In this document: positions 35,743 to 44,544 of the stretch, in pieces
Layout of the letters: each line of letters opens with the position of its first letter
Position numbering within the stretch: the stretch's first letter is position 1
Assembly: GCA_018713685.1 (NCBI GenBank)
Contig: DVOK01000020.1
Location: forward strand, 42,642 to 106,641
Direction: 5' to 3'
Length of the DNA stretch: 64,000 nucleotides
From: Merdousia gallistercoris
GTDB lineage: Bacteria > Verrucomicrobiota > Verrucomicrobiia > Opitutales > Intestinicryptomonadaceae
Notes under the pieces: generated by a model
What the model saw: the letters and a program-made list of their open reading frames with translations, nothing else
What the model was told of the DNA's origin: nothing
Databases searched by the model: none
Made by a program: the position numbers and the translations under genes

Positions 35743-35921
35743 GGAGCTGCAAGTCGCTTGCAATCTGTTAAAAATAGGAAGTTGCGAGTCGCTTGCAATC
35801 TGTTAAAAAAAGGGAAGTTGCAAGTTGCTTGTCCTCCTTAAAAATTATGAAGGCTGCAAGTAATTTGCCCGCCTTAAAAAAATAGGGGAGCTGCAAGTCG
35901 GTTTCCCTTTTTTTAATTGGC
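35743..35921. repeat. Tandem array of five dyad-containing repeats, 34-37 bp each
   Basis: The units begin near 35743, 35777, 35813, 35849 and 35886. Each has the form GGAAGTTGCAAGTCGCTTGC followed by AATCTGTTAAAAATA or a decayed version. The centre GCAAG-TCG-CTTGC is an inverted repeat in the first two units and decays towards the right. The array sits between the convergent 3' ends of lutC and metF and its last unit reaches into the end of metF, so it is unlikely to be a promoter array. It has no CRISPR-type constant repeats with unique spacers. Confidence 0.75.
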
Positions 35922-36803
35922 GGACTTGCGCCCGAATTTTTCTGACAGCTTCAACGCCGATTCCGCGCGGTTTAAAATATACAAATGTATGCCTGGCACC
36001 TTTGCCGAAAGCAGTTCGTCTATCTGCCTCTGCGCCCACTCAAGCCCTGCGGCCGATTGCGCCGCAACATCGTCGCCGGCAGACGCTATTGAGTCTATTA
36101 GAGCCTGCGGAATGTCGGTAGAGCACATATTTTTAAAATTCATCAGCTGCTTCATTGAAAGCGCCGGCAACAGCCCCGCGATTATCGGCTTGTCTATCCC
36201 CATTTTGCCGCATTTTTCCACAAACCTAAAATAGTGGGAATTGTCAAAAAACAGCTGTGTAGTCACAAAATCTGCGCCCGCGTCAACCTTACGCTTCAAG
36301 TTCTCTATATCTTTTTCAAGAGTCGGAGCCTCGGGGTGCTTTTCGGGATAGCCAGCGCACCCTATGCAAAAATGCGGGAATTTTGAGCGTATGTAGGCGA
36401 CGAGCTCGTTCGCGTGCGCATATCCATCGGGGTTGAACGATACGGAGCCGTCCTTCGGCATGTCGCCGCGCAAGGCCATTACATTTCTAAATCCGTAGGC
36501 ATTGAACCTGTCGAGTATCGCCGATATCTCCGCCTTCGAGTGCCCAAAACACGCCAAATGCGGCATAACCTCAAACCCGAAAATGTCTTTTAGCAACTCC
36601 CCGTATTCAAGCGTCCTCTCGCGGCTCGATCCGCCGGCCCCGTATGTTATCGAGACAAAGTCGGGCCTCAACTCCTTTAACTTATTAGCCGTGCGCAATA
36701 TTTGCCTCGCGCCCTCCTCTGTCTTGGGAGGGAAAAATTCGACTGAAAATATCGTGCCGCTGCCCGAAAATTTTTCAACTATACTTTTAGCTGTCTTTTG
36801 CAT
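35913..36803 (-). CDS. metF: 5,10-methylenetetrahydrofolate reductase
   Basis: This 296-residue FAD enzyme makes 5-methyltetrahydrofolate for methionine synthesis. Recognised elements are SVEFFPPKTEEG at the N-terminus, RPDFVSITYGAGGSSRERT, MPHLACFGHSKAEI, VMALRGDMPKDGS, and VDAGADFVTTQLFFDN with PIIAGLLPALS further on. The ATG at 36803 (MQKTAKSIV) gives the normal length. The frame is open 16 codons upstream without family support. It is a single gene with no riboswitch recognised upstream, convergent with lutABC. Confidence 0.94.
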   Translation of the reverse strand: MQKTAKSIVEKFSGSGTIFSVEFFPPKTEEGARQILRTANKLKELRPDFVSITYGAGGSSRERTLEYGELLKDIFGFEVMPHLACFGHSKAEISAILDRFNAYGFRNVMALRGDMPKDGSVSFNPDGYAHANELVAYIRSKFPHFCIGCAGYPEKHPEAPTLEKDIENLKRKVDAGADFVTTQLFFDNSHYFRFVEKCGKMGIDKPIIAGLLPALSMKQLMNFKNMCSTDIPQALIDSIASAGDDVAAQSAAGLEWAQRQIDELLSAKVPGIHLYILNRAESALKLSEKFGRKSAN

Positions 36804-36983
36804 TGGAAAAATAATCCAATAAAATTTGTGAACGTCAATACAAAGACGCAACCATATTCCCGTATTTGCAAAGCGCGCGTAAAACTTTTAGAAATTCAGC
36901 GCCCAAGGCGCGGACTGCGCCGAGCTCCACCCACACAAAACGCACTTAACCCAAAATCTTTACGGGCTATGGGCGCGTAAAAA

Positions 36984-38057
36984 TCACTTAAACACCCTGC
37001 CGACCCTGCGCGGAATCGCGACCATCGTCTCCCACGGAATGCGGCGGGTCCATCGGCTGTAATCTACGAGGGAAATCTCAAGGCCGTCCTGCTCGCCTAT
37101 GAATGTGACAGTATCGCCCACTTTGACATCTTTTGCGGAATCGACGCAAATGACGGTTTCGTCGAGCCCAACGTTGCCGAGTATCGGGCATTTCGCCCCG
37201 CCCGCAATAACTCTCGCCTTGTCTGTAAAGCCCGACGGCACTCCGTCGGCGTATCCTGCGGCAACAGTGGCAATCCTTTTTCCCGCGCGCGAAGACACCG
37301 CAAGTATCCTCGACCTAAACGAAAGCACCGATTGGAGTTGAACTCCCTCGTATTCGCCCTCCGCAAACGGATTTATCCCGTACTGCAACAGCCCCATTCT
37401 GACGGCGTTGAAAGGCGGCTCGACTTTCATATACCGAAGCGCCGCACTGTTGTGCAAATGCACGAGCATGCCGCTCAAATCGAAATGCGACACCACTTCG
37501 CGGAAAATTCCGAACTGCCTTTTCGTGTATTCGGCATCGTCGTCGGCGCTTGACAGGTGCGAAAATATGCCCGTCACCTTTATGCCTTTTAGCCCGAGAA
37601 TTTTTTTTATCTCCCCGACGGCGCGCTCATGCCAAATGCCTGCGCGCCCCATTCCCGTATCGAGCTTTATGTGCACCCCGAGCGTCTTTGCGCGCGAGCG
37701 TGCCAATTCCGCAAATGCCGACGCCTCCGAATAAGACGAAACCGCAGGTGTCGCCCCGTAGTCGAAAACAAGCGGCCTCTCTTGGGCGAGCACCGGACTA
37801 AGGACCAACACGGGCTTGTCGGGTATAATTTCGCGGACTCTTGAAGCCTCGTAGAGGTTTGCCACTGCAAATATGTCCGCGCCTCCCCTTGCAAATCGCA
37901 CAAGCGCATGCGGCATGCAGTGCCCGTAGGCGTCGGCCTTCACAACGCAAACGTATTTCACTCCGGCGGGCAGCGTCGATTTTATACTGCGGACATTGGA
38001 CTCCAAACGCTGGAAGTCGATTTCTATCCAAGATCTCAATGGCAAGCGGCTATTCAC
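36984..38057 (-). CDS. alr: Alanine racemase
   Basis: This 357-residue PLP enzyme interconverts L- and D-alanine for peptidoglycan. It has the PLP lysine Lys40 in VVKADAYGHC, the typical KLDTGMGRAG segment, IFSHLSSADD, NSAALRY, and the catalytic tyrosine in TVAAGYADGVPSGF. C-terminal MVAIPRRVGRV completes the beta domain. The length is normal. The gene is transcribed away from yraN with about 118 bases between them. Confidence 0.95.
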   Translation of the reverse strand: MNSRLPLRSWIEIDFQRLESNVRSIKSTLPAGVKYVCVVKADAYGHCMPHALVRFARGGADIFAVANLYEASRVREIIPDKPVLVLSPVLAQERPLVFDYGATPAVSSYSEASAFAELARSRAKTLGVHIKLDTGMGRAGIWHERAVGEIKKILGLKGIKVTGIFSHLSSADDDAEYTKRQFGIFREVVSHFDLSGMLVHLHNSAALRYMKVEPPFNAVRMGLLQYGINPFAEGEYEGVQLQSVLSFRSRILAVSSRAGKRIATVAAGYADGVPSGFTDKARVIAGGAKCPILGNVGLDETVICVDSAKDVKVGDTVTFIGEQDGLEISLVDYSRWTRRIPWETMVAIPRRVGRVFK

Positions 38058-38175
38058 TGTTTTTTAACTTTCTCAAACCGTATAAAAAAAAAGTCAAAAT
38101 TAAAATCCTCATCTTTGCCCCATAGATTTTTTTTAAGCCTTGACCCAGTTTTTATTCGTATATTATCTTAAATAA

Positions 38176-38583
38176 ATGTTGTTCGGACGCTTTTTTAAAA
38201 AACTGTTCACGCGCAAAAAAAACCCATCGAGAGCCACAGGCGACAGGGGAGAAGGCGCGGCGGCGCGGTTTCTAAAAAAACGCGGAATGAAGATTGCAGC
38301 CCGAAATTACAGATGCGGACGGCATGAAGTTGACATAATCGCCTTTGACGGCGACTGCGCAGTATTTGTTGAGGTAAAAACCCGCTCCGAAAACTCCGCG
38401 GTGGACGGCTATTATGCGGCTCTTTCGCAGTCTAAAAAGCGTGGCGTAAAACATTGCGCCAAACGCTTTCTGGCGTCTGTGCGCCCGCGCCCCGCTTCGT
38501 GGAGATACGATGTAGTCGACGTTCGCATCTCGGAAAATTCCGGCAAAGAGACAATAAGCCATTTTGAAAACGTACCAATATAA
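38176..38583 (+). CDS. YraN family (UPF0102) endonuclease-like protein
   Basis: This 135-residue protein has the conserved core: GDRGEGAAARFLKKRG, then NYRCGRHEVDIIAFDG and CAVFVEVKTR. The Glu, Asp and Glu-x-Lys residues form a restriction-nuclease-like PD-(D/E)xK site. The basic N-terminus (FFKKLFTRKKNP) could bind nucleic acid. The family's physiological role is unproved; involvement in DNA processing has been proposed. The glycoside hydrolase gene starts three bases after its stop, so the two may be co-transcribed although functionally unrelated. Confidence 0.9.
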   Translation: MLFGRFFKKLFTRKKNPSRATGDRGEGAAARFLKKRGMKIAARNYRCGRHEVDIIAFDGDCAVFVEVKTRSENSAVDGYYAALSQSKKRGVKHCAKRFLASVRPRPASWRYDVVDVRISENSGKETISHFENVPI

Positions 38584-38586
38584 AAT

Positions 38587-41500
38587 ATGAAAAAGATAAT
38601 CTCAATACTCGCTACGGCGCTATGCTCAATATGCCTTAACGCCCAGCAATTCGGAAATTTTGAAGTGAGTAACTTCAATCTGGCGCTGGGATCTGGATCC
38701 GTTTCCTTCAATTACTACGATGCAAACTGGAATGGACTTTCATTAAAATATTTAGGAAAACCAATGGAAGGCTTTCCCAAATACGAGAAGGGAAAATTCT
38801 ACGATTTGCAGGCAAACCTCTTTGCGAGGTTGGACAACCTTGGCACATTGTCGCAAAAGTTTACTTTCTCCGGTCGCAATACTTGCCGGCTGTCCGCAAC
38901 TATGACCCCCAGCGGAACTGCAAAATACAACGAGATTTCCTATGCGTTTAGCTTCCCAATCAGCGAATCCAAACTTAAATTAGACAGCATCGCCATAAAT
39001 CCGGAAGAATCATTAAAAATCCAAAAAGTATTCAGCGCAAAAAGAGTAGAAGTAGAATGCGCATATGGGAATGTCGTATTTGAAGGCGATTTAAACCTGC
39101 TCGTGCAGGATAACCGCATATTTGGTGGCACCACATATTCCCTCAGATTTATGCCCCGCAAAGAAGGCAACACTCTTACTTGGAACATAAAAGTATCGTT
39201 CGAAGAACCCGACGGATCGCCAATATACATGAATAAAGCGCCCGCAAAGAACCTCGATATTCCAAACCTCCCGCGCGGCACCCTAAAGCTCGGCGGCGTG
39301 AAATTCGCGTTTTCAAATCCGGGAGGAAACGGACTTGTCGTAGAGCCCGGAAAGGAACTGAAATTGCCCGGCAAGAATTTCTCCAAATACCTCTTTATAT
39401 TGGGCGGCTTCGCCTCCGCAGACGAACTCTCGCCCGAAGAATTCGCCGAAGCCGAAATATCCTTCCCAAATGGCAAAAAGCAAATACTCAAAATCTCCGC
39501 CGAAAATTCGGGAGCCATTCGCGATTTAAAAAGTTCTGACAACTCGAATGTCGTCTGGACTTCGAGAGTCGGGGCAAAAACATACAACATCTTCGGCACG
39601 AGGCTTGACTTGGAAGCTTCAAACGCAACGTCAATTACCATAAGAAACCACTCGGAATCAGACTTCAAAATCGCCGCGGCAACATCCAGCCCCGTTGGCA
39701 TATCCATAAATAAAATCAAAGGGAAGTTCTTAACCCAAACCAAGGAATACTTCCCGTTCGATCCGCCAAGGAGCGTCGTAAAATCTTCGCCGCTCGACTT
39801 CTCTTGGCTGCTCGACGCCCCCGCAGGAAAATACGGATTTGCAAAAGCCCGCGGAGGGGAAATATATTTTGAAAACCGCCCTGATAAACCGGTGCGATTC
39901 TACGGCAACAACCTATGCTTTTCGGCAAACTACCCGGATAAGGAAAACGCCGATAAGCTCGCGGACGCCTTTGCCGCCGCAGGGTACAATATAATGAGAA
40001 TCCACCACTACGACAACCCCTTAATCGACAAGACCTCGCCCGGGTTGCTCGGCTTCGACGCCGAAAAACTCGACAGGCTCGACTATCTCGTAGCCGCCAT
40101 GAAAAAGCGCGGCATATACATAACTACCGACCTGTACGTTTCAAGAGTCCTCGCCGACGACGCAGTAGAAAAGGACATCGGCTGGAACAAGTCCATGACG
40201 GCAAACAAGGCCGCTTTCTTCGTATCAAGAAAGGCTGTCGAGAATTGGCAGACTTTCTCAAAAAATCTGCTAAACCACGTCAATCCTTACACAGGGCTCG
40301 CATGGAAGGACGATCCCGCGATAGTCTCAATCAGCCTCGTGAACGAGAATACGATTTTTGGCTCATACACTTCAATGCTCCCGCACTTTGAAAGACTCTT
40401 CAACAAATGGCTCGAAGCAAAGTCTATAACGCCGAACGACAAAGATAAAAGCTTCCTGCGCAAAATATTCCTCTCGGAAGTTTACGGGAATTTCTATAAG
40501 GAGCAAAAGGCATTCTTAGATTCGCTCGGCGTGCGCGCTATGATAACCGACCAGAATTTCTGGGAGGGATACAGCGTGACCCTAATGCGCAAATATTACG
40601 ACATTATCGACACCCACAGATACTACGGGCACCCCTCATTCATAGAAAAGCCTTGGTCGCTGCCCGCAAAAATGAAAAATACAAGCTCGATTTCGGAATA
40701 TGGCGGCTGCATAAGCCTAAGCGACTGCCAAATGGCCGGCAAGCCCTTTTCGATAACCGAATGGAACTACGTAAATAACAACGACCATTGCGCCGAAGGG
40801 GCATTCCTCATAGGGGCATACGGCTCGCTCCACAAATGGGATATGCTCTGCCGCTTTGCATATTCGCACTCTACAGTGGATTTCTCGAAACCTGCATCTA
40901 TCATAAGCTACTTCGATGCAAATATAGTTTCGCTATTCTCCGACCGCGCAGGGGCGCTATTCTATCTCAGGGAAGACGTAAAGCCCTCCGACATTACAAT
41001 AACGTCATTCCTCCCAGAAGACTACCTTACGCGCCCTGAGCCGGAAAAAAATGCAAACTCGCCGCTCTTAAAGCGCATAGGCCTTTACGCCGCAACCGAG
41101 GTTGAAATAAATCCAACGCCCTCAGGGTTTAAAGTTCCGCAAAATTCACCTTTTGCAGTCGCGGCCGAACAGGCAGTCATTGAGCAGAATAAGTTTGATA
41201 AGCCCGTAATACTCGATACGAAAGCCAACCTTCCCCAACTCACAAAACTTACGGGCGGCAAACTTGACGTCGAGAATGAAAGGTATGAATCCTCCACTTC
41301 GGAAATGATCTTGGACAAGAAAAACGAAACTTGGCAACTTATCACTTCCAAAAGCGAGGCGTTTATAGGCCCGAAAGGGAAATCGTTCAAAGGCGCCTTT
41401 GCCGAAATAAGAAATACGCGCGGCTGGAGCTCAACCTTGATTTCAAGCATAGACAATAATCCGCTTAAAGACAGCTCCAAGATTCTAATATTGCACCTAA

Positions 41501-41769
41501 GCGACATAAAAAACACCAATATGCGCTTTGACGACACCGATATGACAATCTTGCGCGACCACGGCACAACACCGCTTTTGGCAAAAAAGACAGACATCAT
41601 TGTAAAGTTCAAAAACCCGATGGAAGGCTGGAAACTATACGCCCTTAACAACGACGGAACCCGCGGCGATGAAATCGAAATGGATAGAACCGCAGAGACG
41701 GCGTCGGTCAGGCTATCGACTGTAAAGGGAAGAACGGTTATCTTCGCATACGAGCTCGTAAAGGAATAG
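38587..41769 (+). CDS. Large secreted clan GH-A glycoside hydrolase
   Basis: This 1060-residue exported protein has a signal peptide of about 20 residues (MKKIISILATALCSICLNAQ). An all-beta N-terminal region spans 20-410. A (beta/alpha)8 barrel follows at about 425-790, beginning RFYGNNLCFSANYP and NIMRIHHYDNP. Glu587 in SLVNENT fits the acid/base after strand 4 and Glu725 in ITEWN the nucleophile after strand 7, the hallmark of clan GH-A retaining enzymes (GH5/GH39/GH42-like). A beta-sandwich tail ends the protein. The exact GH family and substrate cannot be named. It starts three bases after yraN and ends in a strong bidirectional terminator. Confidence 0.8.
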   Translation: MKKIISILATALCSICLNAQQFGNFEVSNFNLALGSGSVSFNYYDANWNGLSLKYLGKPMEGFPKYEKGKFYDLQANLFARLDNLGTLSQKFTFSGRNTCRLSATMTPSGTAKYNEISYAFSFPISESKLKLDSIAINPEESLKIQKVFSAKRVEVECAYGNVVFEGDLNLLVQDNRIFGGTTYSLRFMPRKEGNTLTWNIKVSFEEPDGSPIYMNKAPAKNLDIPNLPRGTLKLGGVKFAFSNPGGNGLVVEPGKELKLPGKNFSKYLFILGGFASADELSPEEFAEAEISFPNGKKQILKISAENSGAIRDLKSSDNSNVVWTSRVGAKTYNIFGTRLDLEASNATSITIRNHSESDFKIAAATSSPVGISINKIKGKFLTQTKEYFPFDPPRSVVKSSPLDFSWLLDAPAGKYGFAKARGGEIYFENRPDKPVRFYGNNLCFSANYPDKENADKLADAFAAAGYNIMRIHHYDNPLIDKTSPGLLGFDAEKLDRLDYLVAAMKKRGIYITTDLYVSRVLADDAVEKDIGWNKSMTANKAAFFVSRKAVENWQTFSKNLLNHVNPYTGLAWKDDPAIVSISLVNENTIFGSYTSMLPHFERLFNKWLEAKSITPNDKDKSFLRKIFLSEVYGNFYKEQKAFLDSLGVRAMITDQNFWEGYSVTLMRKYYDIIDTHRYYGHPSFIEKPWSLPAKMKNTSSISEYGGCISLSDCQMAGKPFSITEWNYVNNNDHCAEGAFLIGAYGSLHKWDMLCRFAYSHSTVDFSKPASIISYFDANIVSLFSDRAGALFYLREDVKPSDITITSFLPEDYLTRPEPEKNANSPLLKRIGLYAATEVEINPTPSGFKVPQNSPFAVAAEQAVIEQNKFDKPVILDTKANLPQLTKLTGGKLDVENERYESSTSEMILDKKNETWQLITSKSEAFIGPKGKSFKGAFAEIRNTRGWSSTLISSIDNNPLKDSSKILILHLSDIKNTNMRFDDTDMTILRDHGTTPLLAKKTDIIVKFKNPMEGWKLYALNNDGTRGDEIEMDRTAETASVRLSTVKGRTVIFAYELVKE

Positions 41770-41792
41770 TTTACTATCTCCATAGGAAAAAA

Positions 41793-41821
41793 GCTCCGCC
41801 CATTTGGGCGGAGTTTTTTTT
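41793..41821. terminator. Bidirectional terminator between the hydrolase and the PPC operon
   Basis: The stem CTCCGCCC / GGGCGGAG (41794-41801 with 41806-41813) has an ATTT loop. Eight T follow on the plus strand, and the minus strand continues GCTTTTTTCC. It can therefore end both the hydrolase transcript and the leftward operon at 42008-47894. Confidence 0.9.
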
Positions 41822-42007
41822 GCGGTAGCTTGGAACGGTGTAAAATTTTTAGCTGTAATATCCAATTTGCCAAAAAGTGCCGCCATGTAAAAATTTTTAG
41901 CCGTCCCTCTCTTTTTATGATAAAGCGCGCCCCACAAATTTGCTAAAAAATACAATTTATCGGCAACAATAAACGCTCTTATTCAAAACGGAGGCTTTAA
42001 TGCGGCA

Positions 42008-44380
42008 CTACTCGGTTATTTCAAAATCAAGCGGCGGGATTTTATCCACAAGAAACATTCCCCTCCAATGCTTGCCGAGCAGATTCACCACAAAACGCCC
42101 TTTCGCGGGCTTTGCGTTTTCCGAGCAGCTTATTTCCAACACGAGCCTGCTATCGCGTATGGAAAAACTTTTTATGGAAAGCCCGTCGGGCGCGTCCTGA
42201 AACTCAGCCTTTGGCATATTTTTAAACTTTGCCGGAGATGCCCCGACATCTATCGAAACAGTTTCGCCTTTTTTTATTTTTATCGGCGTTGCAACTTTCG
42301 AGATATCCGAGCGTATCGCGTCAAACCCACGCCCAAAAATATTCCACGAATTTACGCTCCCCCACATTCCCGCCGCCGGGACATAGTGGCGATAATAAAA
42401 CGCCTGCATCATATCCTCGCATGGGACCGACTCCCTCACTATGCTTCCGTGCGGGAAATCAGCCTTGCCGGCAACCGACATCTTAAAGACTTTCTTGGCT
42501 GCGCCCTTCGGTATTTTTACGCCGACATCCGCATACTTTGCGCCTGCCGGTATTTCAGCTCCGTACACTTCGGCTCCCTCCGGGAGTCCGTCGATTTTTA
42601 AGGCTATCGGATAATCGTCGATTCCGTCCGCGCGGAATGCGTAAACTCTGAACACTGTCGTGCGCCCGGGAAGAAAATTCAGGGAGCTCGGCACGCTCCT
42701 TAGCTCGAAATCTGGGCGGGGCCGCCGCACTTCAAGTCGGTATGCGTGCGCGGGGGAAAACCCGCCCGTCAAATCCTCCACGCGGACAAAAAACGTGCCG
42801 GTAAAGGGAGGTGTGAATATCATTCGGGAATCCGTATGCGCCGTGACAAACCCGCATGACAAATCTTCAAAATCGTCCGCCCTCGCAAGGACTTTCCCGG
42901 AAGAGTCACAGACAGTAAGATAAGTGTCTATCGGAGAGCCGAGCCGGCGTGCCCGCGTCTCTATTACTATCTTGTCGCCCTGCGCGGCGTCGAATTTGTA
43001 GGAGTCCCTCTGCCCTTTTTTCAGTATGCGCCCGTGCGCCGCCTCAGGGGGAGTCAAAGTCACCGACGGAAGCATGCCGCCAGTCCCGCCGGCAATCTTT
43101 GAAGACTCCGCCGCAGACAACGTGCAACGCTCCGGAGAATATTTTATTTTTAATTCGGGAATGCTATCACAGCCGAAATCCGGCGAAAACTCTCCCGCAC
43201 CCTCCGGAATGTCTATTTTTATTTTATTGTTTTCGAGATTTGCGCCCCCGACTTCAAACTCCGGCGATTCCCCGGACGCGCCTCCCAACGGGAAAACGTA
43301 TTCTACAAACGGGCGCGTGGAAATCGACATTCTGTAAACGAAATCCTCGCGGCTCCTGTAAATGGCGTCGAAAATTTCCGCGCGGTAAACTCCGCTTTCC
43401 GGAACTTTAAAAGACAAATGCGGATCGGGCCTATGGAAAAAATCGTCGCAATACGCAACCTCTTTGCCGCGAGAATCCGTGACGCGGACGACAGGCTGGA
43501 ACCACCCGGGGACGGCGTCGGATATGTATGGAAGCTGCATTCTGCCCCATACGTCGATGACGACCGTATCCCCTTTGCGCGCGTAGAATGAATATGCGTC
43601 CGTTTTAGCCTCGGTAATCTGGCCGTTTACAACCACCGGCATATCCACAAAAAATTCGTTTCCCTCTCCCGGGTACATCAGCGGATTCACCCACGAGCGT
43701 ATGCCGAGCTTTCCCCAATTTTCGGGGAGCTTTATGCGCTTTCTTGCGGTATCGCGCAAAGAAGGCTTCACAAATTCGTCTGTGTCCGATATCTCAAACC
43801 TCGCCGGATTTGAAAGCCCGCGCCTCGATTTTACGAGAATATTGCGCATTCCCTTTTTGGCGTCGGGCGAAACTGTGATTTCAAACTCGACAGTTTCCGC
43901 CATAGGGTCGGAGGACACTTTTCTTAAGTACACAGAGGCGTCAGCGGCGGCGAGCTTATCCATTATTTCTTTGTCGGCGTTGACTAATTTTCTCAAATAC
44001 GCCTGCCCGCCGTCCTCAAATTTCTTCATCTCCTCGACTACTTCGGGATGTTTTTTTACAAATTCCTCCTCCAATTTATTTCTAAGCCCGAAATAATTGC
44101 CGGACTTTAACGGCGTAGTGACTTCGCAGACTCCGGTTTCAATTCCTTCGCCCGTTATATACACATCTGTGACGCCGTTAAAATTTCTGCCGCCTACGGT
44201 GATTTTAACAGTTTCGCCGGCTTTCGCACCCGCGGGATACACATACGCTATGTTTGGAACGTCGCTTTCCTGCGCGCCGAGCGGAAGAGCGGACACAGCG
44301 CAAGCTATCGCAAAAGCTAAAAGCCTTCCAATTCTAAAAAAAGCGGGAAGTGCAAATCGGCAAGTTTGAGGACGCCGCAT
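42008..44380 (-). CDS. Secreted IPT/TIG and pre-peptidase (PPC) domain protein
   Basis: This exported all-beta protein of about 790 residues has, after the signal peptide, an IPT/TIG domain (YVYPAGAKAGETVKITVGG, then NFNGVTDVYITG). A charged helical insert follows, then two PPC-like domains (around DTVVIDVWGRMQLPY and DKIVIETRARRLGS) and beta-rich C-terminal domains. PPC domains are normally cell-surface or exported modules; no enzyme site is visible. The same neighbourhood (DUF1549/DUF1553, DUF1501, PPC) recurs in Planctomycetes and Verrucomicrobia. I chose the ATG at 44380 because a proper signal peptide follows (RLLAFAIACAVSALPLGAQ). An ATG at 44551 overlaps the DUF1501 stop (ATGTTAG) and has GAGGGAAATAGG before it. 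It would add a 57-residue Lys/Arg/Cys-rich leader that looks non-coding. Confidence 0.72.
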   Translation of the reverse strand: MRRPQTCRFALPAFFRIGRLLAFAIACAVSALPLGAQESDVPNIAYVYPAGAKAGETVKITVGGRNFNGVTDVYITGEGIETGVCEVTTPLKSGNYFGLRNKLEEEFVKKHPEVVEEMKKFEDGGQAYLRKLVNADKEIMDKLAAADASVYLRKVSSDPMAETVEFEITVSPDAKKGMRNILVKSRRGLSNPARFEISDTDEFVKPSLRDTARKRIKLPENWGKLGIRSWVNPLMYPGEGNEFFVDMPVVVNGQITEAKTDAYSFYARKGDTVVIDVWGRMQLPYISDAVPGWFQPVVRVTDSRGKEVAYCDDFFHRPDPHLSFKVPESGVYRAEIFDAIYRSREDFVYRMSISTRPFVEYVFPLGGASGESPEFEVGGANLENNKIKIDIPEGAGEFSPDFGCDSIPELKIKYSPERCTLSAAESSKIAGGTGGMLPSVTLTPPEAAHGRILKKGQRDSYKFDAAQGDKIVIETRARRLGSPIDTYLTVCDSSGKVLARADDFEDLSCGFVTAHTDSRMIFTPPFTGTFFVRVEDLTGGFSPAHAYRLEVRRPRPDFELRSVPSSLNFLPGRTTVFRVYAFRADGIDDYPIALKIDGLPEGAEVYGAEIPAGAKYADVGVKIPKGAAKKVFKMSVAGKADFPHGSIVRESVPCEDMMQAFYYRHYVPAAGMWGSVNSWNIFGRGFDAIRSDISKVATPIKIKKGETVSIDVGASPAKFKNMPKAEFQDAPDGLSIKSFSIRDSRLVLEISCSENAKPAKGRFVVNLLGKHWRGMFLVDKIPPLDFEITE

Positions 44381-44544
44381 TTGCCTGCCGCAGGCCTTTC
44401 GTCTATCGCGGCGCAAAGAAGATTTATGCGCCTCTATATTTTTTGCTCCGCGCCGCAATCCAAATAAAATTTGTGGATTTTTCCCGCACGCAAATTTTGC
44501 ACATCGCGCAGAGATTTTCCTTCCCGCAAATTTTTCAAAAAAGA

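Noticed and set aside
35743..35921. CRISPR array
   Set aside because: The units are contiguous and degenerate, with no constant repeats and unique spacers, and no cas genes are present.
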